Source: Fen-455 sp050012675 (GTDB lineage Bacteria; Actinomycetota; Acidimicrobiia; Acidimicrobiales; Bog-793). From it: DNA of 54,393 nucleotides. Below the pieces are notes generated by a model. It saw only the letters and a program-made list of their open reading frames with translations, had not been told where the DNA came from and searched no databases. This document shows positions 33,372-42,674 of this stretch, piece after piece (the first letter of the stretch is position 1; every line of letters begins with the position of its first letter). The position numbers and the translations under genes were made by a program. The stretch lies in the NCBI GenBank assembly GCA_050012675.1, contig JBEKGS010000015.1, positions 1-54,393 of the forward strand, read 5' to 3'.

Positions 33372-34159
33372 CTCCCGTTGGCATCGTCGTCGCGCTCGGC
33401 TCGATCTTCATGGCGATGATCATGGATCACGGCAAGCCGATGACGATTGTCAGCATCCCTTCCATGATCCTCGTCCTCGGCGGCACCCTGGGCGTCTCGA
33501 TGGCAGGGGTCAACAAGCATGACCTGCGGCCGGTCCGCGGAGCGTTCAAGACCGCCATCAAGAACAAGGTGTCCTGGCATGCAGGCGACTTCAACGAGCA
33601 CTTGATGAAGGTCGCCAAGGAGGCCCGGACCATGGGCCTTTTGGCCCTCGAGAACGGCCTGCCGGAGGCGAAGATCGATCCGTTCGTGCGCAACGGCGTC
33701 GAGCTCATCACCACGACATCGGATCCCGAACGCGTCCGCAACGTGCTCGACGCCGAGATCGTGGGCATGCGGGCACGCCATCGCGTCGGCATCAAGTTCT
33801 TCCAGGACATGGGCGGCTTCGCCCCGACGATCGGGATACTCGGGACTGTCATCGGCCTCGTGCGTGTGCTCGGCGACCTTTCCGCCCCGGCGACGCTCGG
33901 CCCCGCGATCGCGAGCGCCTTTACCGCGACGCTGTGGGGCGTCATGACCGCGAACATCTTCTGGATCCCGATATCGAACAAGCTCAAGCGCCTCTCCGAC
34001 GACGAGGTGCGCCGCAAGGAGCTCGTCATCGAGGGGCTCCTGGCTGTGCAAGAAGGCCTCACCGGCCCGCAGCTTCGTGACCGCCTCGACCCGTTCCTCG
34101 CCCCGCGCGAGCGTACCGAGCAGACAAGGGGCTCGACTGCTGAGGAGTCGGCGGCATGA
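33368..34159 (+). CDS. motA: Stator protein MotA
   Basis: A 263-aa four-helix inner-membrane stator subunit that interacts with FliG. The N-terminal helix pair, with HGKPMTIVSIPSMILVLGGT, and the later conserved GGFAPTIGILGTVIGLVRVL are diagnostic. Cytoplasmic charged loop around residues 85-150. GTG overlaps the flbD stop (GTGA). The order flbD-motA-motB is typical of Gram-positive flagellar loci. Confidence 0.94.
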   Translation: MTPVGIVVALGSIFMAMIMDHGKPMTIVSIPSMILVLGGTLGVSMAGVNKHDLRPVRGAFKTAIKNKVSWHAGDFNEHLMKVAKEARTMGLLALENGLPEAKIDPFVRNGVELITTTSDPERVRNVLDAEIVGMRARHRVGIKFFQDMGGFAPTIGILGTVIGLVRVLGDLSAPATLGPAIASAFTATLWGVMTANIFWIPISNKLKRLSDDEVRRKELVIEGLLAVQEGLTGPQLRDRLDPFLAPRERTEQTRGSTAEESAA

Positions 34160-34911
34160 GAACCGGGCGACCCTACCGTGCGGTGAGCTCCACCGAGGAG
34201 GGAGGCGAGGAGGAGCCCGCCGGCATGGAACGCTGGCTGCTCACCTACTCGGACATGATCACCTTGCTCCTGGCCCTGTTCGTGGTGCTCTACGCCCTCG
34301 GAAGCCTGAACCACGTCAAGTACTCCGAGTTCGCCAAGGGGATGAACGTCTCGTTCAACAACGGGAACAGCCAGCCCTCCTCCGCCCGTACCCAGCCCTC
34401 CAAGCACCCCGGTGACAACCCGGTTGAGAAGTACGCGGCGTCGCTGGGCAGCGTCGAGGCACAGCTGCGCGGGGCCCTGATCAAAGCAGGCCTCATGAAA
34501 GACGTGCAACTGACGGTCGGGCCCGGGGGCCTCGTCGTGGGGCTCATCACGGGCAGGACCTATTACGGCGTCGACTCGGCTGCCCTGAGCCCTCTCGGTG
34601 CCGAAGTCGTGGACATCACCGGACAGGTGATCCGCTCGCACACCAACCCGGTCAATGTCGAGGGCTACACCGACAACGAGCCGATCACGGGAGGTCCGTA
34701 CCGGGACAATTGGCAGCTCTCCGCCGAACGCGCCGTCGTCGTCGTCGAGCGTCTGCAGGACGTCGCGCACGTCAACCCGGCGCAGCTCTACATCGTCGGC
34801 CTCGGCCAGTACCACCCGATCGTGCCCAACAGCTCGACGGCGAACCAGGCCAGGAACCGCCGAGTCAACATCGTCATCACGGTGCCGGGCCAGAAGGTCG
34901 CCCTGCCATGA
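34156..34911 (+). CDS. motB: Stator protein MotB
   Basis: A 251-aa membrane-anchored stator that holds the motor to peptidoglycan. Single helix with the ion-binding Asp33 in TYSDMITLLLAL, and a C-terminal OmpA-like domain with VEGYTDNEP, RAVVVVERL and ARNRRVNIVI. Whether protons or sodium are used cannot be read safely. ATG overlaps the motA stop, and fliM overlaps its end. In many loci fliL follows motB; here it is missing. Confidence 0.95.
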   Translation: MRTGRPYRAVSSTEEGGEEEPAGMERWLLTYSDMITLLLALFVVLYALGSLNHVKYSEFAKGMNVSFNNGNSQPSSARTQPSKHPGDNPVEKYAASLGSVEAQLRGALIKAGLMKDVQLTVGPGGLVVGLITGRTYYGVDSAALSPLGAEVVDITGQVIRSHTNPVNVEGYTDNEPITGGPYRDNWQLSAERAVVVVERLQDVAHVNPAQLYIVGLGQYHPIVPNSSTANQARNRRVNIVITVPGQKVALP

Positions 34912-35786
34912 CCGTCGTGCGGGACCACGATTTCCACCGGACAGAGACCCTCGACCGCCAGTACGTCCCCGCGCTCAACGCGGCCCTCGACACCTTCGCC
35001 CGCCACGGCACAGTCGAGCTGTCCACTTCGCTTCGCCGCACCACTCAGCTCGGCCTGTCGTCGCTACGCGAGATGTCGTGGCGCGAGGTCACCGCGATCC
35101 TCGGCGAACGGCCCTACCTCGCGACCTTCAACCTCGAGCCTTTGAACGGCACGGCAATTCTCATGCTGTCTCTCGAGACGGTGGTGAGGATGCTGGACTT
35201 CCGTCTCGGCGGTGGCACCCAGCCCGCCTTCTCCGGTCACACCGATCTGACCGACACGGACTTCGCCGTCCTCGGCGGTGTCGTCACGCCGCTCGTGTGC
35301 GAGATCGCCAAGAGCCTCTCGCGGGTCAAGGAGGTCTCGGCAGTCCTGGTGTCACAAGAGTCGAGCATCCAGTTCGTGCAGCTCGCCGGGCCCGACGAGA
35401 TGTTCCTCGTCTCGAGCTTCCAGCTCTCCATAGGCGACGACGCACCGGCCGAGACAGTCCTTGCGCTCCCCTTCGCTCTCGTGCGCCAGGTCACCGAGGC
35501 GATGCGCTCTTCGTCGCGGGCCCGTGACGACGCGACGCTGCTCGTGGAAGAGTCCGTCGTCACACAGGCCGGCCTCGATGTCTGGCTCGAGTTCCCTTCC
35601 GTCCGCTTGTCCTCGACGGAGGTCTCCGAGCTCGGCGTCGGCGACGTCATCCGCTTCTTCCATCCGCTGAGCCAGCCGCTCGACATGCGCGCCGCGGGAG
35701 TTCTCGTCGCCCGGGCACACCAGGGCTCGGTCGGTTCCAAGATTGTCGCTTCTGTTCTCGAGGAGGTATCTGACGATGACGAGTGA
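34908..35786 (+). CDS. fliM: Motor switch protein FliM, lacking the CheY-binding N-terminus
   Basis: A 292-aa C-ring protein. The core matches FliM: VRDHDFHRTETLDRQY stands where V-x-x-YDFRRPDK is expected, the middle domain (MSLETVVRMLDFRLGGG; DFAVLGGVVTPLVCEI) and the C-terminal SpoA domain are all present. The start is fixed by ATGA overlap with motB; upstream in-frame sequence is antisense-like. The LSQDEIDALL-like CheY-P docking helix that normally precedes the core by ~40 residues is absent. Direct CheY docking on FliM is therefore unlikely. Confidence 0.92.
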   Translation: MTVVRDHDFHRTETLDRQYVPALNAALDTFARHGTVELSTSLRRTTQLGLSSLREMSWREVTAILGERPYLATFNLEPLNGTAILMLSLETVVRMLDFRLGGGTQPAFSGHTDLTDTDFAVLGGVVTPLVCEIAKSLSRVKEVSAVLVSQESSIQFVQLAGPDEMFLVSSFQLSIGDDAPAETVLALPFALVRQVTEAMRSSSRARDDATLLVEESVVTQAGLDVWLEFPSVRLSSTEVSELGVGDVIRFFHPLSQPLDMRAAGVLVARAHQGSVGSKIVASVLEEVSDDDE

Positions 35787-36090
35787 AGCAGTTGCCCCCG
35801 CGCCAGACGGCGCGGTCGTGGCGAGCTACGGCGACGTCTGGTCAAGAAAGCCGGCGCGCCTGCGTGATGTACCGCTCGAGATAAGCGCCCGCATCGGCAG
35901 CACGAGGCTGCCCATCCGCGCGGTGCTGGAGCTCGGCGTCGGGCAGGTGATCGAGCTCGACCGCCAGGTCGGCGCGCCTATCGACATCATTGCGAACAAC
36001 GACGTGGTCATCGCACGGGGTGAGGTCGTCGAGGTCGACGACGAGTACGGCGTGCGCATAACCGAAGTCGTGCACGGAGCGCTCGACTAG
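35776..36090 (+). CDS. fliN: Motor switch protein FliN
   Basis: A 104-aa C-ring protein of one SpoA domain. LRDVPLEISARIGSTRLPIR, then LELGVGQVIELDR and APIDIIANNDVVIARGEVVE are the canonical FliN pattern. ATG 35776 overlaps the fliM end by 11 bp. A short N-terminal region of ~27 residues precedes the domain; no CheC-like phosphatase region as in FliY. Confidence 0.94.
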   Translation: MTSEAVAPAPDGAVVASYGDVWSRKPARLRDVPLEISARIGSTRLPIRAVLELGVGQVIELDRQVGAPIDIIANNDVVIARGEVVEVDDEYGVRITEVVHGALD

Positions 36091-36483
36091 ATGGGCAGCT
36101 TCATCCTGCTGTTCGGCAGGACTCTCGTGGCACTGGCCGTAGTGCTCCTGGTCGTCTGGGGGTTGTCGCGGCTCGCGCGGCGCAGCCAGGGCAGCGGCTT
36201 TGCCAAGCGCGTCGGTGCTCCTCCCGGTGCGCGCCTCGAGGTGCTGGGCCGTAAGCCCCTCTCGCGCACCACCTCGGTCGCCATCGTGCGCGTGGGCGGG
36301 CGCAACCTCGTCGTCGGGGTCACCCCGCAGTCTGTCACCCTCATCAGCGAGATCCCGGCGAGCGAGCTCGAGCCCGCCGGGGAAATGCCAGCCGACACGC
36401 CATGGAAGGCGGAGTCGATGAAGACGCCTATGGCATGGGATGCCACCATCTCCAAGCTGCGGGAGCTGACCGTCAGGCGCTGA
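36091..36483 (+). CDS. fliO: Flagellar export gate assembly protein FliO
   Basis: A 130-aa small membrane protein. One N-terminal helix (residues 4-25, LLFGRTLVALAVVLLVVWGL) followed by a cytoplasmic domain with RLEVLGRKPLSRTTSVAIVR and RNLVVGVTPQSVTLI, the typical FliO pattern. FliO assists FliP complex assembly. Starts immediately after the fliN stop. Confidence 0.88.
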   Translation: MGSFILLFGRTLVALAVVLLVVWGLSRLARRSQGSGFAKRVGAPPGARLEVLGRKPLSRTTSVAIVRVGGRNLVVGVTPQSVTLISEIPASELEPAGEMPADTPWKAESMKTPMAWDATISKLRELTVRR

Positions 36484-36558
36484 GCCGATCCGCAGCGTGT
36501 CCTTGCCGGAGCGCTACTTGACTACCATCCGCTTTGCCTTGATCGTGCGGGCCGAAAC

Positions 36559-37245
36559 ATGACCGGCCCGCTCGTCGCCAGCGCGACCCCGTCGGTCAAC
36601 ATCAGCCTCGGCGGTCTGCACAGCCCGTCGACGTCTGTCGTGATCATCGCGGCACTCACGATTCTGTCCATAGCGCCGTCGATATTGATCCTGTTCACGG
36701 GCTTCACGCGCATCTTCATCGTCCTCGGCCTGACGCGAAGCGGGCTCGGGCTGCAGAACACACCTCCCAATCAGGTGCTCGCGGGCATCGCCTTGTTCAT
36801 CGCGCTGTTCGTGATGGCTCCCGTGCTCAGCCAGGTGGACCACCAGGCCCTTCAGCCCTACCTCGAAGGCAAGGTGAACGCCGCTCAGGCCATCAAGGTC
36901 GGCGAAGTGCCCATCAAGACCTGGATGCTCAAGCAAACGGGCAACTCCGAGCTGCAGATGTTCGCCACCGACCAGCACGACAACTTCACGAACCCCGACA
37001 CGCTGCCGATGACCGTCGTCGTGCCCTCGTTCGTGCTCTCCGAGGTGCAGAGCGCCTTCACGATCGGGTTCGTGATCTTCATCCCGTTCCTCGTCATCGA
37101 CCTCGTCGTCTCCTCGGTCCTCATGTCGATGGGCATGTTCATGCTCCCCCCGACACTTGTCTCGCTGCCCTTCAAGATCCTGCTCTTCGTGCTCGTCGAC
37201 GGCTGGGCCCTCGTGGTCCACTCGCTGATCACGAGCTTCCACTGA
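36559..37245 (+). CDS. fliP: Flagellar export gate protein FliP
   Basis: A 228-aa core component of the type III gate. Conserved FTRIFIVLGLTRSGLGLQNT, PPNQVLAGIALFIALFVM, and the C-terminal VVSSVLMSMGMFMLPPTLVS, FKILLFVLVDGW. The N-terminus is short (about 26 residues before the first helix) and may not be a cleaved signal. ATG or an upstream alternative; GCGGGCCGAAAC precedes it, so no strong ribosome site. 75-bp gap after fliO. Confidence 0.95.
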   Translation: MTGPLVASATPSVNISLGGLHSPSTSVVIIAALTILSIAPSILILFTGFTRIFIVLGLTRSGLGLQNTPPNQVLAGIALFIALFVMAPVLSQVDHQALQPYLEGKVNAAQAIKVGEVPIKTWMLKQTGNSELQMFATDQHDNFTNPDTLPMTVVVPSFVLSEVQSAFTIGFVIFIPFLVIDLVVSSVLMSMGMFMLPPTLVSLPFKILLFVLVDGWALVVHSLITSFH

Positions 37246-37252
37246 GGCCGCC

Positions 37253-37522
37253 ATGGACACCAACACCGTCGTCACCCTCATGGGCCAGGCCATCGTCATG
37301 GTCGCCAAGCTCGCAGGGCCGATCCTCGTCGCGACCTTGACCGTCGGCCTTTCCGTGTCGCTGTTCCAGGCCGTGACGACCGTTCAGGAGTTCACTCTCA
37401 CGTTCCTGCCCAAGCTGGTCGTGGTGGCGGCGATCCTGGCTCTCACGGGCCACTGGATGGTCACCCAGCTCGTGGACTACGTCCAGCAGCTCTACGGGAC
37501 GATCCCTCAGCTGCTCAGCTAG
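37253..37522 (+). CDS. fliQ: Flagellar export gate protein FliQ
   Basis: An 89-aa two-helix gate subunit. AKLAGPILVATLTVGLSVSL and FQAVTTVQEFTLTFLPKLV are the conserved FliQ blocks. Located between fliP and fliR as in nearly all flagellar loci. Confidence 0.95.
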   Translation: MDTNTVVTLMGQAIVMVAKLAGPILVATLTVGLSVSLFQAVTTVQEFTLTFLPKLVVVAAILALTGHWMVTQLVDYVQQLYGTIPQLLS

Positions 37523-37524
37523 CA

Positions 37525-38283
37525 ATGATCCATTTGCAGCTGGCGGCAGGAGTGGCCTTCTTCCTCGCGCTCGTGCGAGCGACGGCCTTTTTGTACCTCT
37601 GCCCGCCGTTCTCCAACAACATGATCCCTTTCCTCGCCAAGACGGGGATCGCGGCAGGCCTGGCCATGGCGGCCGTGCCGACCGTCTCGCACGACGCACT
37701 GCCGCTGTCGGTCCCGTTGATGATCGAGGCGCTCGTCGTCCAGATCGCCGTCGGGGCGCTGATCGGCTTTGTCGTGCAGCTGTTCGTGGGCGCCGTGCAA
37801 GGGGCGGGGGCGATCGTGGACCAGTTCTCGGGGCTCAACCTCCCGCCTGCGATCGACCCGTTGAACATGGACCAGTCGCCACTGCTCGCCCAGCTGTACG
37901 AGTGGATGGCGACGGTGCTGATCTTCGTTTCGGGTGCCTTTCTGATCCTCGCCCAGGGCTTCGTCCGGAGCTTCGCGGTCATCGGCACGACAGTGCCCGA
38001 GCACGACATCCAACAGCTCCCCACCTTTTTGAGCTCCGATCTCGTCAGCTTCTTCGCGGCCGCGGCGGAGATAGCCGCGCCGCTCGTGGCAGTGGTGTTC
38101 GTGGCTCAGATCCTGCTCGGGCTCCTCGCCAAGTCAGCGCCCCAGGCAAACGTCTTCGTGCTGGGCTTCCCGTTGCAGATCCTGCTCGTGCTCGGCGGCC
38201 TGGGTCTTGCCATCGTCGCGCTGCCCGCTGATGTCACGAACCTCGTCTCGAGGGGCGTCAGCCAGCTGTTCGGGGGTGGGTGA
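37525..38283 (+). CDS. fliR: Flagellar export gate protein FliR
   Basis: A 252-aa polytopic gate subunit. ALVRATAFLYLCPPFSNNMI, ALIGFVVQLFVGAVQGAG and the C-terminal LAKSAPQANVFVLGFPLQIL fit FliR. Starts two bases after fliQ; the stop shares a base with the flhB ATG. Complete. Confidence 0.94.
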   Translation: MIHLQLAAGVAFFLALVRATAFLYLCPPFSNNMIPFLAKTGIAAGLAMAAVPTVSHDALPLSVPLMIEALVVQIAVGALIGFVVQLFVGAVQGAGAIVDQFSGLNLPPAIDPLNMDQSPLLAQLYEWMATVLIFVSGAFLILAQGFVRSFAVIGTTVPEHDIQQLPTFLSSDLVSFFAAAAEIAAPLVAVVFVAQILLGLLAKSAPQANVFVLGFPLQILLVLGGLGLAIVALPADVTNLVSRGVSQLFGGG

Positions 38284-39371
38284 TGGCCGAGGACAAGAGC
38301 CAGAAGACCGAGAAACCGACCCCGAAACACAAGCGCGAGGCGAAAAAGGAAGGACGTGTCGCCCGCTCCGCCGAGATCGGCTCCTGGTTCTCTCTCGGCG
38401 TGGTCGTGCTGGCATTCCCCTCCCTCGGCGCCCACGCCGTGTCGCAAGTGTCCGGCTTCATGAGCCTGGCCGCCAACGCCATGCCGGCAAACGACCCGGC
38501 ACAGTCGGTCTCGCTCCTCGGTCGGGGCCTGTGGACCGTAGTGGAGGCCGTCGGCCCCATCCTCGTCGCCGCCGCCGCGGCGGCCGCTCTCGCCGGCTAC
38601 GGCCAGGTGGGCCTCCACTTTTCACCGGGCGCCTTGGGGTTCAAGTGGAACAAGGTCTCCCCCATCACCGGCATCAAGCGGATCTTCTCGTCCAGGGGGG
38701 TCTGGGAGATCACGAAGATGGTCTTCCGCCTCATGATTCTCGTCGGCATCGGCTACGCGGTCGACCGTCGCCTCATCGAGAGCCTGCTCGGGCCCGGGAC
38801 CTTGCCGATCGGATCGACGATCTCCACGGCCGCAAGCGGCCTGCTCGGTCTCGTGCGCGACATCGCAGGCGCCGCCTTGGTCCTGGCGGTCGCCGACTAC
38901 GCCTTCCAACGTCGCCGGTTCAACGACTCCATGAAGATGTCCAAAGACCAGGTCCGCCGGGAGATGCGCGAGACCGAAGGAAACCCCGAGGTGCGCCGGG
39001 CGCTGCGGCGCAGGCGCAGGCGTCTTACGAGGATGCAGATTCTCGCCGGGGTTGCCCGGGCAGACGTCGTCGTGGTGAACCCGACTCACTTCTCGGTCGG
39101 ACTCGCGTACGACCGCCGCAAGGACAGGGCCCCTCGCGTCGTGACGAAGGGCGACGACGAGGACGCCCTGGCGATCAGGACCGTGGCACTCGAGCGGGAC
39201 GTGCCCATCGTCGAGAACCCGCCCGTCGCCCGTGCCCTCTTCGACGCCTGCGAGGTCGGCGACGAGGTGCCCGCGGAGCTCTACCAGGTCGTGGCACGCC
39301 TGCTGGCTTTCCTCTACCGGCTGACGCCCGCTCAGCGTGCTCTCGTCGACATCCACAAGATGGCGGCCTGA
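38283..39371 (+). CDS. flhB: Flagellar export gate switch protein FlhB
   Basis: A 362-aa gate protein controlling substrate switch. N-terminal KTEKPTPKHKREAKKEGRVA is the FlhB hallmark; four membrane helices follow; the cytoplasmic domain has the autocleavage site NPTH at 266-269. The linker before it is unusually Arg-rich (RRALRRRRRRLTR). ATG 38283 overlaps the fliR stop. FlhB and FliK are expected to act together at the hook-to-filament switch. Confidence 0.95.
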   Translation: MAEDKSQKTEKPTPKHKREAKKEGRVARSAEIGSWFSLGVVVLAFPSLGAHAVSQVSGFMSLAANAMPANDPAQSVSLLGRGLWTVVEAVGPILVAAAAAAALAGYGQVGLHFSPGALGFKWNKVSPITGIKRIFSSRGVWEITKMVFRLMILVGIGYAVDRRLIESLLGPGTLPIGSTISTAASGLLGLVRDIAGAALVLAVADYAFQRRRFNDSMKMSKDQVRREMRETEGNPEVRRALRRRRRRLTRMQILAGVARADVVVVNPTHFSVGLAYDRRKDRAPRVVTKGDDEDALAIRTVALERDVPIVENPPVARALFDACEVGDEVPAELYQVVARLLAFLYRLTPAQRALVDIHKMAA

Positions 39372-39481
39372 AGGCAAACTGATGTGCCACCGTGCCGTTA
39401 GGAACACGAAGCCAGGATGGCCGCCGTTCGGTCAAGGATCGACCCGGACAGACGGTGACACCGTCGGTGAGAGGCAATCCG

Positions 39482-41563
39482 TTGGCTGACACGACTCCGA
39501 CACGGCTGATACCCGGATCGACCTACGGGATGCTCGCCCTGCCCCTTGCGGTGGTGGCCGTCGTCGTCATGCTCGTGATCCCTTTGCCGAGCTTTGTGCT
39601 CGACATCCTCATCACGCTCAACATCTCGGCTTCGATGCTCGTGCTGTTGACGGCGATGCACGTCAAGCGACCTCTGGAGTTCTCGGTCTTCCCGACACTG
39701 CTGCTCGTCATGACCGTGTTCCGCCTGGCGCTGAACGTGAGCGCCACGAGGCTCGTCCTGCTGCACGCCTACGCCGGCATGGTCATCGAGAGCTTCGGCC
39801 ACTTCGTCATCGGCGGATCGGTCCTCGTCGGCCTGGTCGTGTTCCTGATCCTCATCGTGATCCAGTTCGTCGTCATCACCAACGGTGCCGGACGTGTGGC
39901 AGAAGTGGCAGCCCGCTTCACCCTCGACGCCCTGCCCGGAAAGCAGATGGCCGTTGACGGCGAGCTCTCCGCACAGCTCATCACCCCCGACCAGGCCCGG
40001 GCGCGCCGGCGCGAGATCGCCGACGAAGCCGACTTCTACGGGGCCATGGACGGTGCGTCGAAGTTCGTCCGTGGTGACGCCATCGCCGCCATCGTCATCA
40101 CTGCGGTGAACCTTCTCGGCGGCCTCGCCGTCGGCATCATCCAGCACCATGACTCGTTCGCGACCGCCGGCGACACCTACAGCCTGCTATCGGTCGGGGA
40201 CGGCCTCGTAAGCCAGATCCCGGCACTTTTGATGTCACTTTCGACCGGCATCATCGTGACCCGCGCGGCTTCGGAGGACGACCTCGGCGTAAACGTGCTC
40301 CTGCAGCTCTCCCGCTACCGCCGTGTGGTCCGCACCGTCGCCATCATCATCTTCGGTCTCGGCCTGTTGCCGGGCCTTCCCAAGCTGCCCTTCCTCCTCG
40401 TCGGCGTCGTGCTGTTCCTTCTCGGCAGCCGCCTGCCGGCCGACAAGCCCGACGTGGCCGCCGAGGACGAGTCGCAAGTCACCATGCCGGTGCCGCCGGC
40501 ACCGGACGCGCCGGCCCAGCTCGCCAAGGAGACAGGCGTCATGCCGCTCGAGCTCGAGCTCGGCATGGACATCATCGACCTCGTCGACCCCAAGCGTCAC
40601 GGCGACCTGCTCGAGCGCGTGAAGGCGCTGCGGCGCACGATCGCCCAGGAACTGGGGATAGTCATCCCGCCGGTTCACGCCCGCGACAACGAGCGCCTGC
40701 AGCCCACCCATTACGCCTTCAGAGTGCACGGCGTCCAGGTAGCCGAGGGCGAGGCGCCCCAACGGCTGCTGTTGGCGGTCGGCAAGGGCCTCGAGCGCAT
40801 CGAAGGCGAGCCGACGCGAGATCCCGCTTACGGCGGGGCGGCCAAGTGGATCCCCAATGAGATGCGCTACCGGGCGACTGTGGCCGGGGCGACGGTCGTG
40901 GAGCGCTCCGCCGTTGTCACGACGCACCTTTCCGAGGTCGTCCGGCGCCACGCTGCCGAGCTGCTCTCGCGCCAGGACGTCCGGCTGCTCCTCGACACCG
41001 TGAAGGCCGAGAACCCGGTCGTCCTCGAGGAGATGACCGCGGCTGGGCTGACACTCGGTTCGGTGCAGGGCGTGCTGCGCGGCCTGCTCGACGAGGGCGT
41101 GCCCGTAAAGGACCTCGTCCGCATCATCGAGGCGATCACCGATCAGGCGGCGACGGCCTCGAAGGACCCCGACAGCCTCCTCGAAGCCGCTCGCATCGCC
41201 CTTGCGCCGCAGATCGCGGCCATGTTCGCCAAGGGCGGCACGGCCGATGTGATCACTCTCGAGCCGGCGCTCGAGCAGTCGCTCGCGTCCTCGCTCCAGC
41301 TCTCCGAAAGGGGACGCCAGCTCGGAAACTCGAGCGAGGAGCTCGAGCACCTCGTCTCGTCGCTAGCGAGCGTGGTGACAGAAGCGGAGGCGGCCGGCAA
41401 GCAGCCCGTCCTGGTCTGCTCGTCCAAGGTGCGCCCGGCGATCCGCCGGCTCATCAAGGCCCGCCTCCCGCACACCGCCGTCGTCGCCGCCCCGGAGATC
41501 TCGTCCAACGCCCGAATCAGCACGATAGGAGTGGTCCGCCGTGTCCAGGCCGTTGCGATTTGA
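39482..41563 (+). CDS. flhA: Flagellar export gate protein FlhA
   Basis: A 693-aa gate with eight N-terminal membrane helices and a large cytoplasmic ring domain. FPTLLLVMTVFRLALNVSAT, the FHIPEP-like region KQMAVDGELSAQLIT and ARARRREIADEADFYGAMDG are diagnostic. TTG 39482 is chosen since GAGAGG lies upstream and the length fits; in-frame GTG codons at 39392 and 39470 are alternatives. 110 bp after flhB, so a weak internal promoter is possible. The end overlaps the FlhF-like gene by 23 bp. Confidence 0.94.
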   Translation: MADTTPTRLIPGSTYGMLALPLAVVAVVVMLVIPLPSFVLDILITLNISASMLVLLTAMHVKRPLEFSVFPTLLLVMTVFRLALNVSATRLVLLHAYAGMVIESFGHFVIGGSVLVGLVVFLILIVIQFVVITNGAGRVAEVAARFTLDALPGKQMAVDGELSAQLITPDQARARRREIADEADFYGAMDGASKFVRGDAIAAIVITAVNLLGGLAVGIIQHHDSFATAGDTYSLLSVGDGLVSQIPALLMSLSTGIIVTRAASEDDLGVNVLLQLSRYRRVVRTVAIIIFGLGLLPGLPKLPFLLVGVVLFLLGSRLPADKPDVAAEDESQVTMPVPPAPDAPAQLAKETGVMPLELELGMDIIDLVDPKRHGDLLERVKALRRTIAQELGIVIPPVHARDNERLQPTHYAFRVHGVQVAEGEAPQRLLLAVGKGLERIEGEPTRDPAYGGAAKWIPNEMRYRATVAGATVVERSAVVTTHLSEVVRRHAAELLSRQDVRLLLDTVKAENPVVLEEMTAAGLTLGSVQGVLRGLLDEGVPVKDLVRIIEAITDQAATASKDPDSLLEAARIALAPQIAAMFAKGGTADVITLEPALEQSLASSLQLSERGRQLGNSSEELEHLVSSLASVVTEAEAAGKQPVLVCSSKVRPAIRRLIKARLPHTAVVAAPEISSNARISTIGVVRRVQAVAI

Positions 41564-42674
41564 GGCAAAGACGATGGAGGCGGCCCGCCAGAAGGCGCTC
41601 GAGCGCCTCGGGACGGACTTGTCCGAGCTCACGGTCCTTCGCCACGGCAGGGAGCTCTCGGGCGGGGTCTTCGGCTTTTTCCAACGGGAGCGTTTCGTGA
41701 TCGAGGTGCAGGACCCTCACTCACCTGCACTCCGACAGGCCACGCCGGGCGTACAGGCGCCACCCCAGCCCGCCCCGCGCCACCCCGCCGCGCCACCGGC
41801 CATCGCGGTGCCCGACCGCCTCGCCGCCCTCCTCGAGGCCACGACCGACACGGTGGGGGTGTCGTTCGACCGCGAGCTGCAAGGCGTCATAGAGGACGCC
41901 GAGGCCGTCGTGTCGGACGCCGCGGAGACCTCTGGTCTCGTGTCAAGCCCGGCTCTGCCAGCGTACGAGGCGTACTCGATGCCGACCGACAGGGCCCCCG
42001 AGCCGCGCACGCTCACCCTCGGCATGGGCGAGACCTCGAGCGCCGCTTTGAGGGACCGCCTCGCCGCCGCCGGCCTCACCGAGGAGTACCTGCCCGACCC
42101 CTTCTTCTCCCAGCCCGCCCTGGCCCTGCCGCTGCGGCTCGAGAGCCTCCCGGCTCCCTGTCCGGTCCCCTCACAACCCGGCGAGGTGCTGGTACTTGTC
42201 GGTGACGTGGGCGAGTCGGTCAGGATCGCCGAGCAAGTGGCGCGACGCGTCGGCGAGGACGCCACGGTGATCGTGGTCTCGCACCGGCGCCTCAGCCCTT
42301 CGCTCGCCCAGAGCAGGGCCCGTAGCCCTCTCGAAGCCGGGACCATCGTGTTGAAGCGGCGCCTGGCGGGGCTCGTCAGCATCGTCGTGCTCGACTCGCT
42401 CTGCCGTGAGGGCTTCGTGCCGCGCACCATCGCCGGTATCAAGCCGGACGCTACCTGGGCAGTGGTTCCCGCCTCGTGGGACGAGGGGCGCACCCGCGGC
42501 CTCGAGGCCCTGGTCGGTCGCATCGACGCCCTGGCCATCCACGGGTTCTTGTCCACGGACCGGCCCGCTGGCCTCATCGGTCGCGCTTGGCCCGTCGCCT
42601 ACCTTGACGGATGGGAAGCCAATCCGCTCTCGATCGCGGCACGGCTCGTCGAAGCAGTCAGGGTGGAGCTGTGA
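41541..42674 (+). CDS. Degenerate FlhF-like protein without P-loop
   Basis: A 377-aa protein at the usual flhF position. Residues 1-57 (RFEAKTMEAARQKALERLG, then GVFGFFQRERFVIEV) match the FlhF/Jag N-terminal fold. A Pro/Ala-rich linker follows. The C-terminal part from about 214 has an SRP-GTPase-like arrangement, but the P-loop reads LVGDVGESVRIA, lacking the GKT that binds GTP; WPVAYLDGWEANPLSIA mimics the FlhF C-terminus. Thus a probable FlhF relative that cannot bind GTP normally. GTG start with AGGAG upstream. Confidence 0.8.
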   Translation: MSRPLRFEAKTMEAARQKALERLGTDLSELTVLRHGRELSGGVFGFFQRERFVIEVQDPHSPALRQATPGVQAPPQPAPRHPAAPPAIAVPDRLAALLEATTDTVGVSFDRELQGVIEDAEAVVSDAAETSGLVSSPALPAYEAYSMPTDRAPEPRTLTLGMGETSSAALRDRLAAAGLTEEYLPDPFFSQPALALPLRLESLPAPCPVPSQPGEVLVLVGDVGESVRIAEQVARRVGEDATVIVVSHRRLSPSLAQSRARSPLEAGTIVLKRRLAGLVSIVVLDSLCREGFVPRTIAGIKPDATWAVVPASWDEGRTRGLEALVGRIDALAIHGFLSTDRPAGLIGRAWPVAYLDGWEANPLSIAARLVEAVRVEL

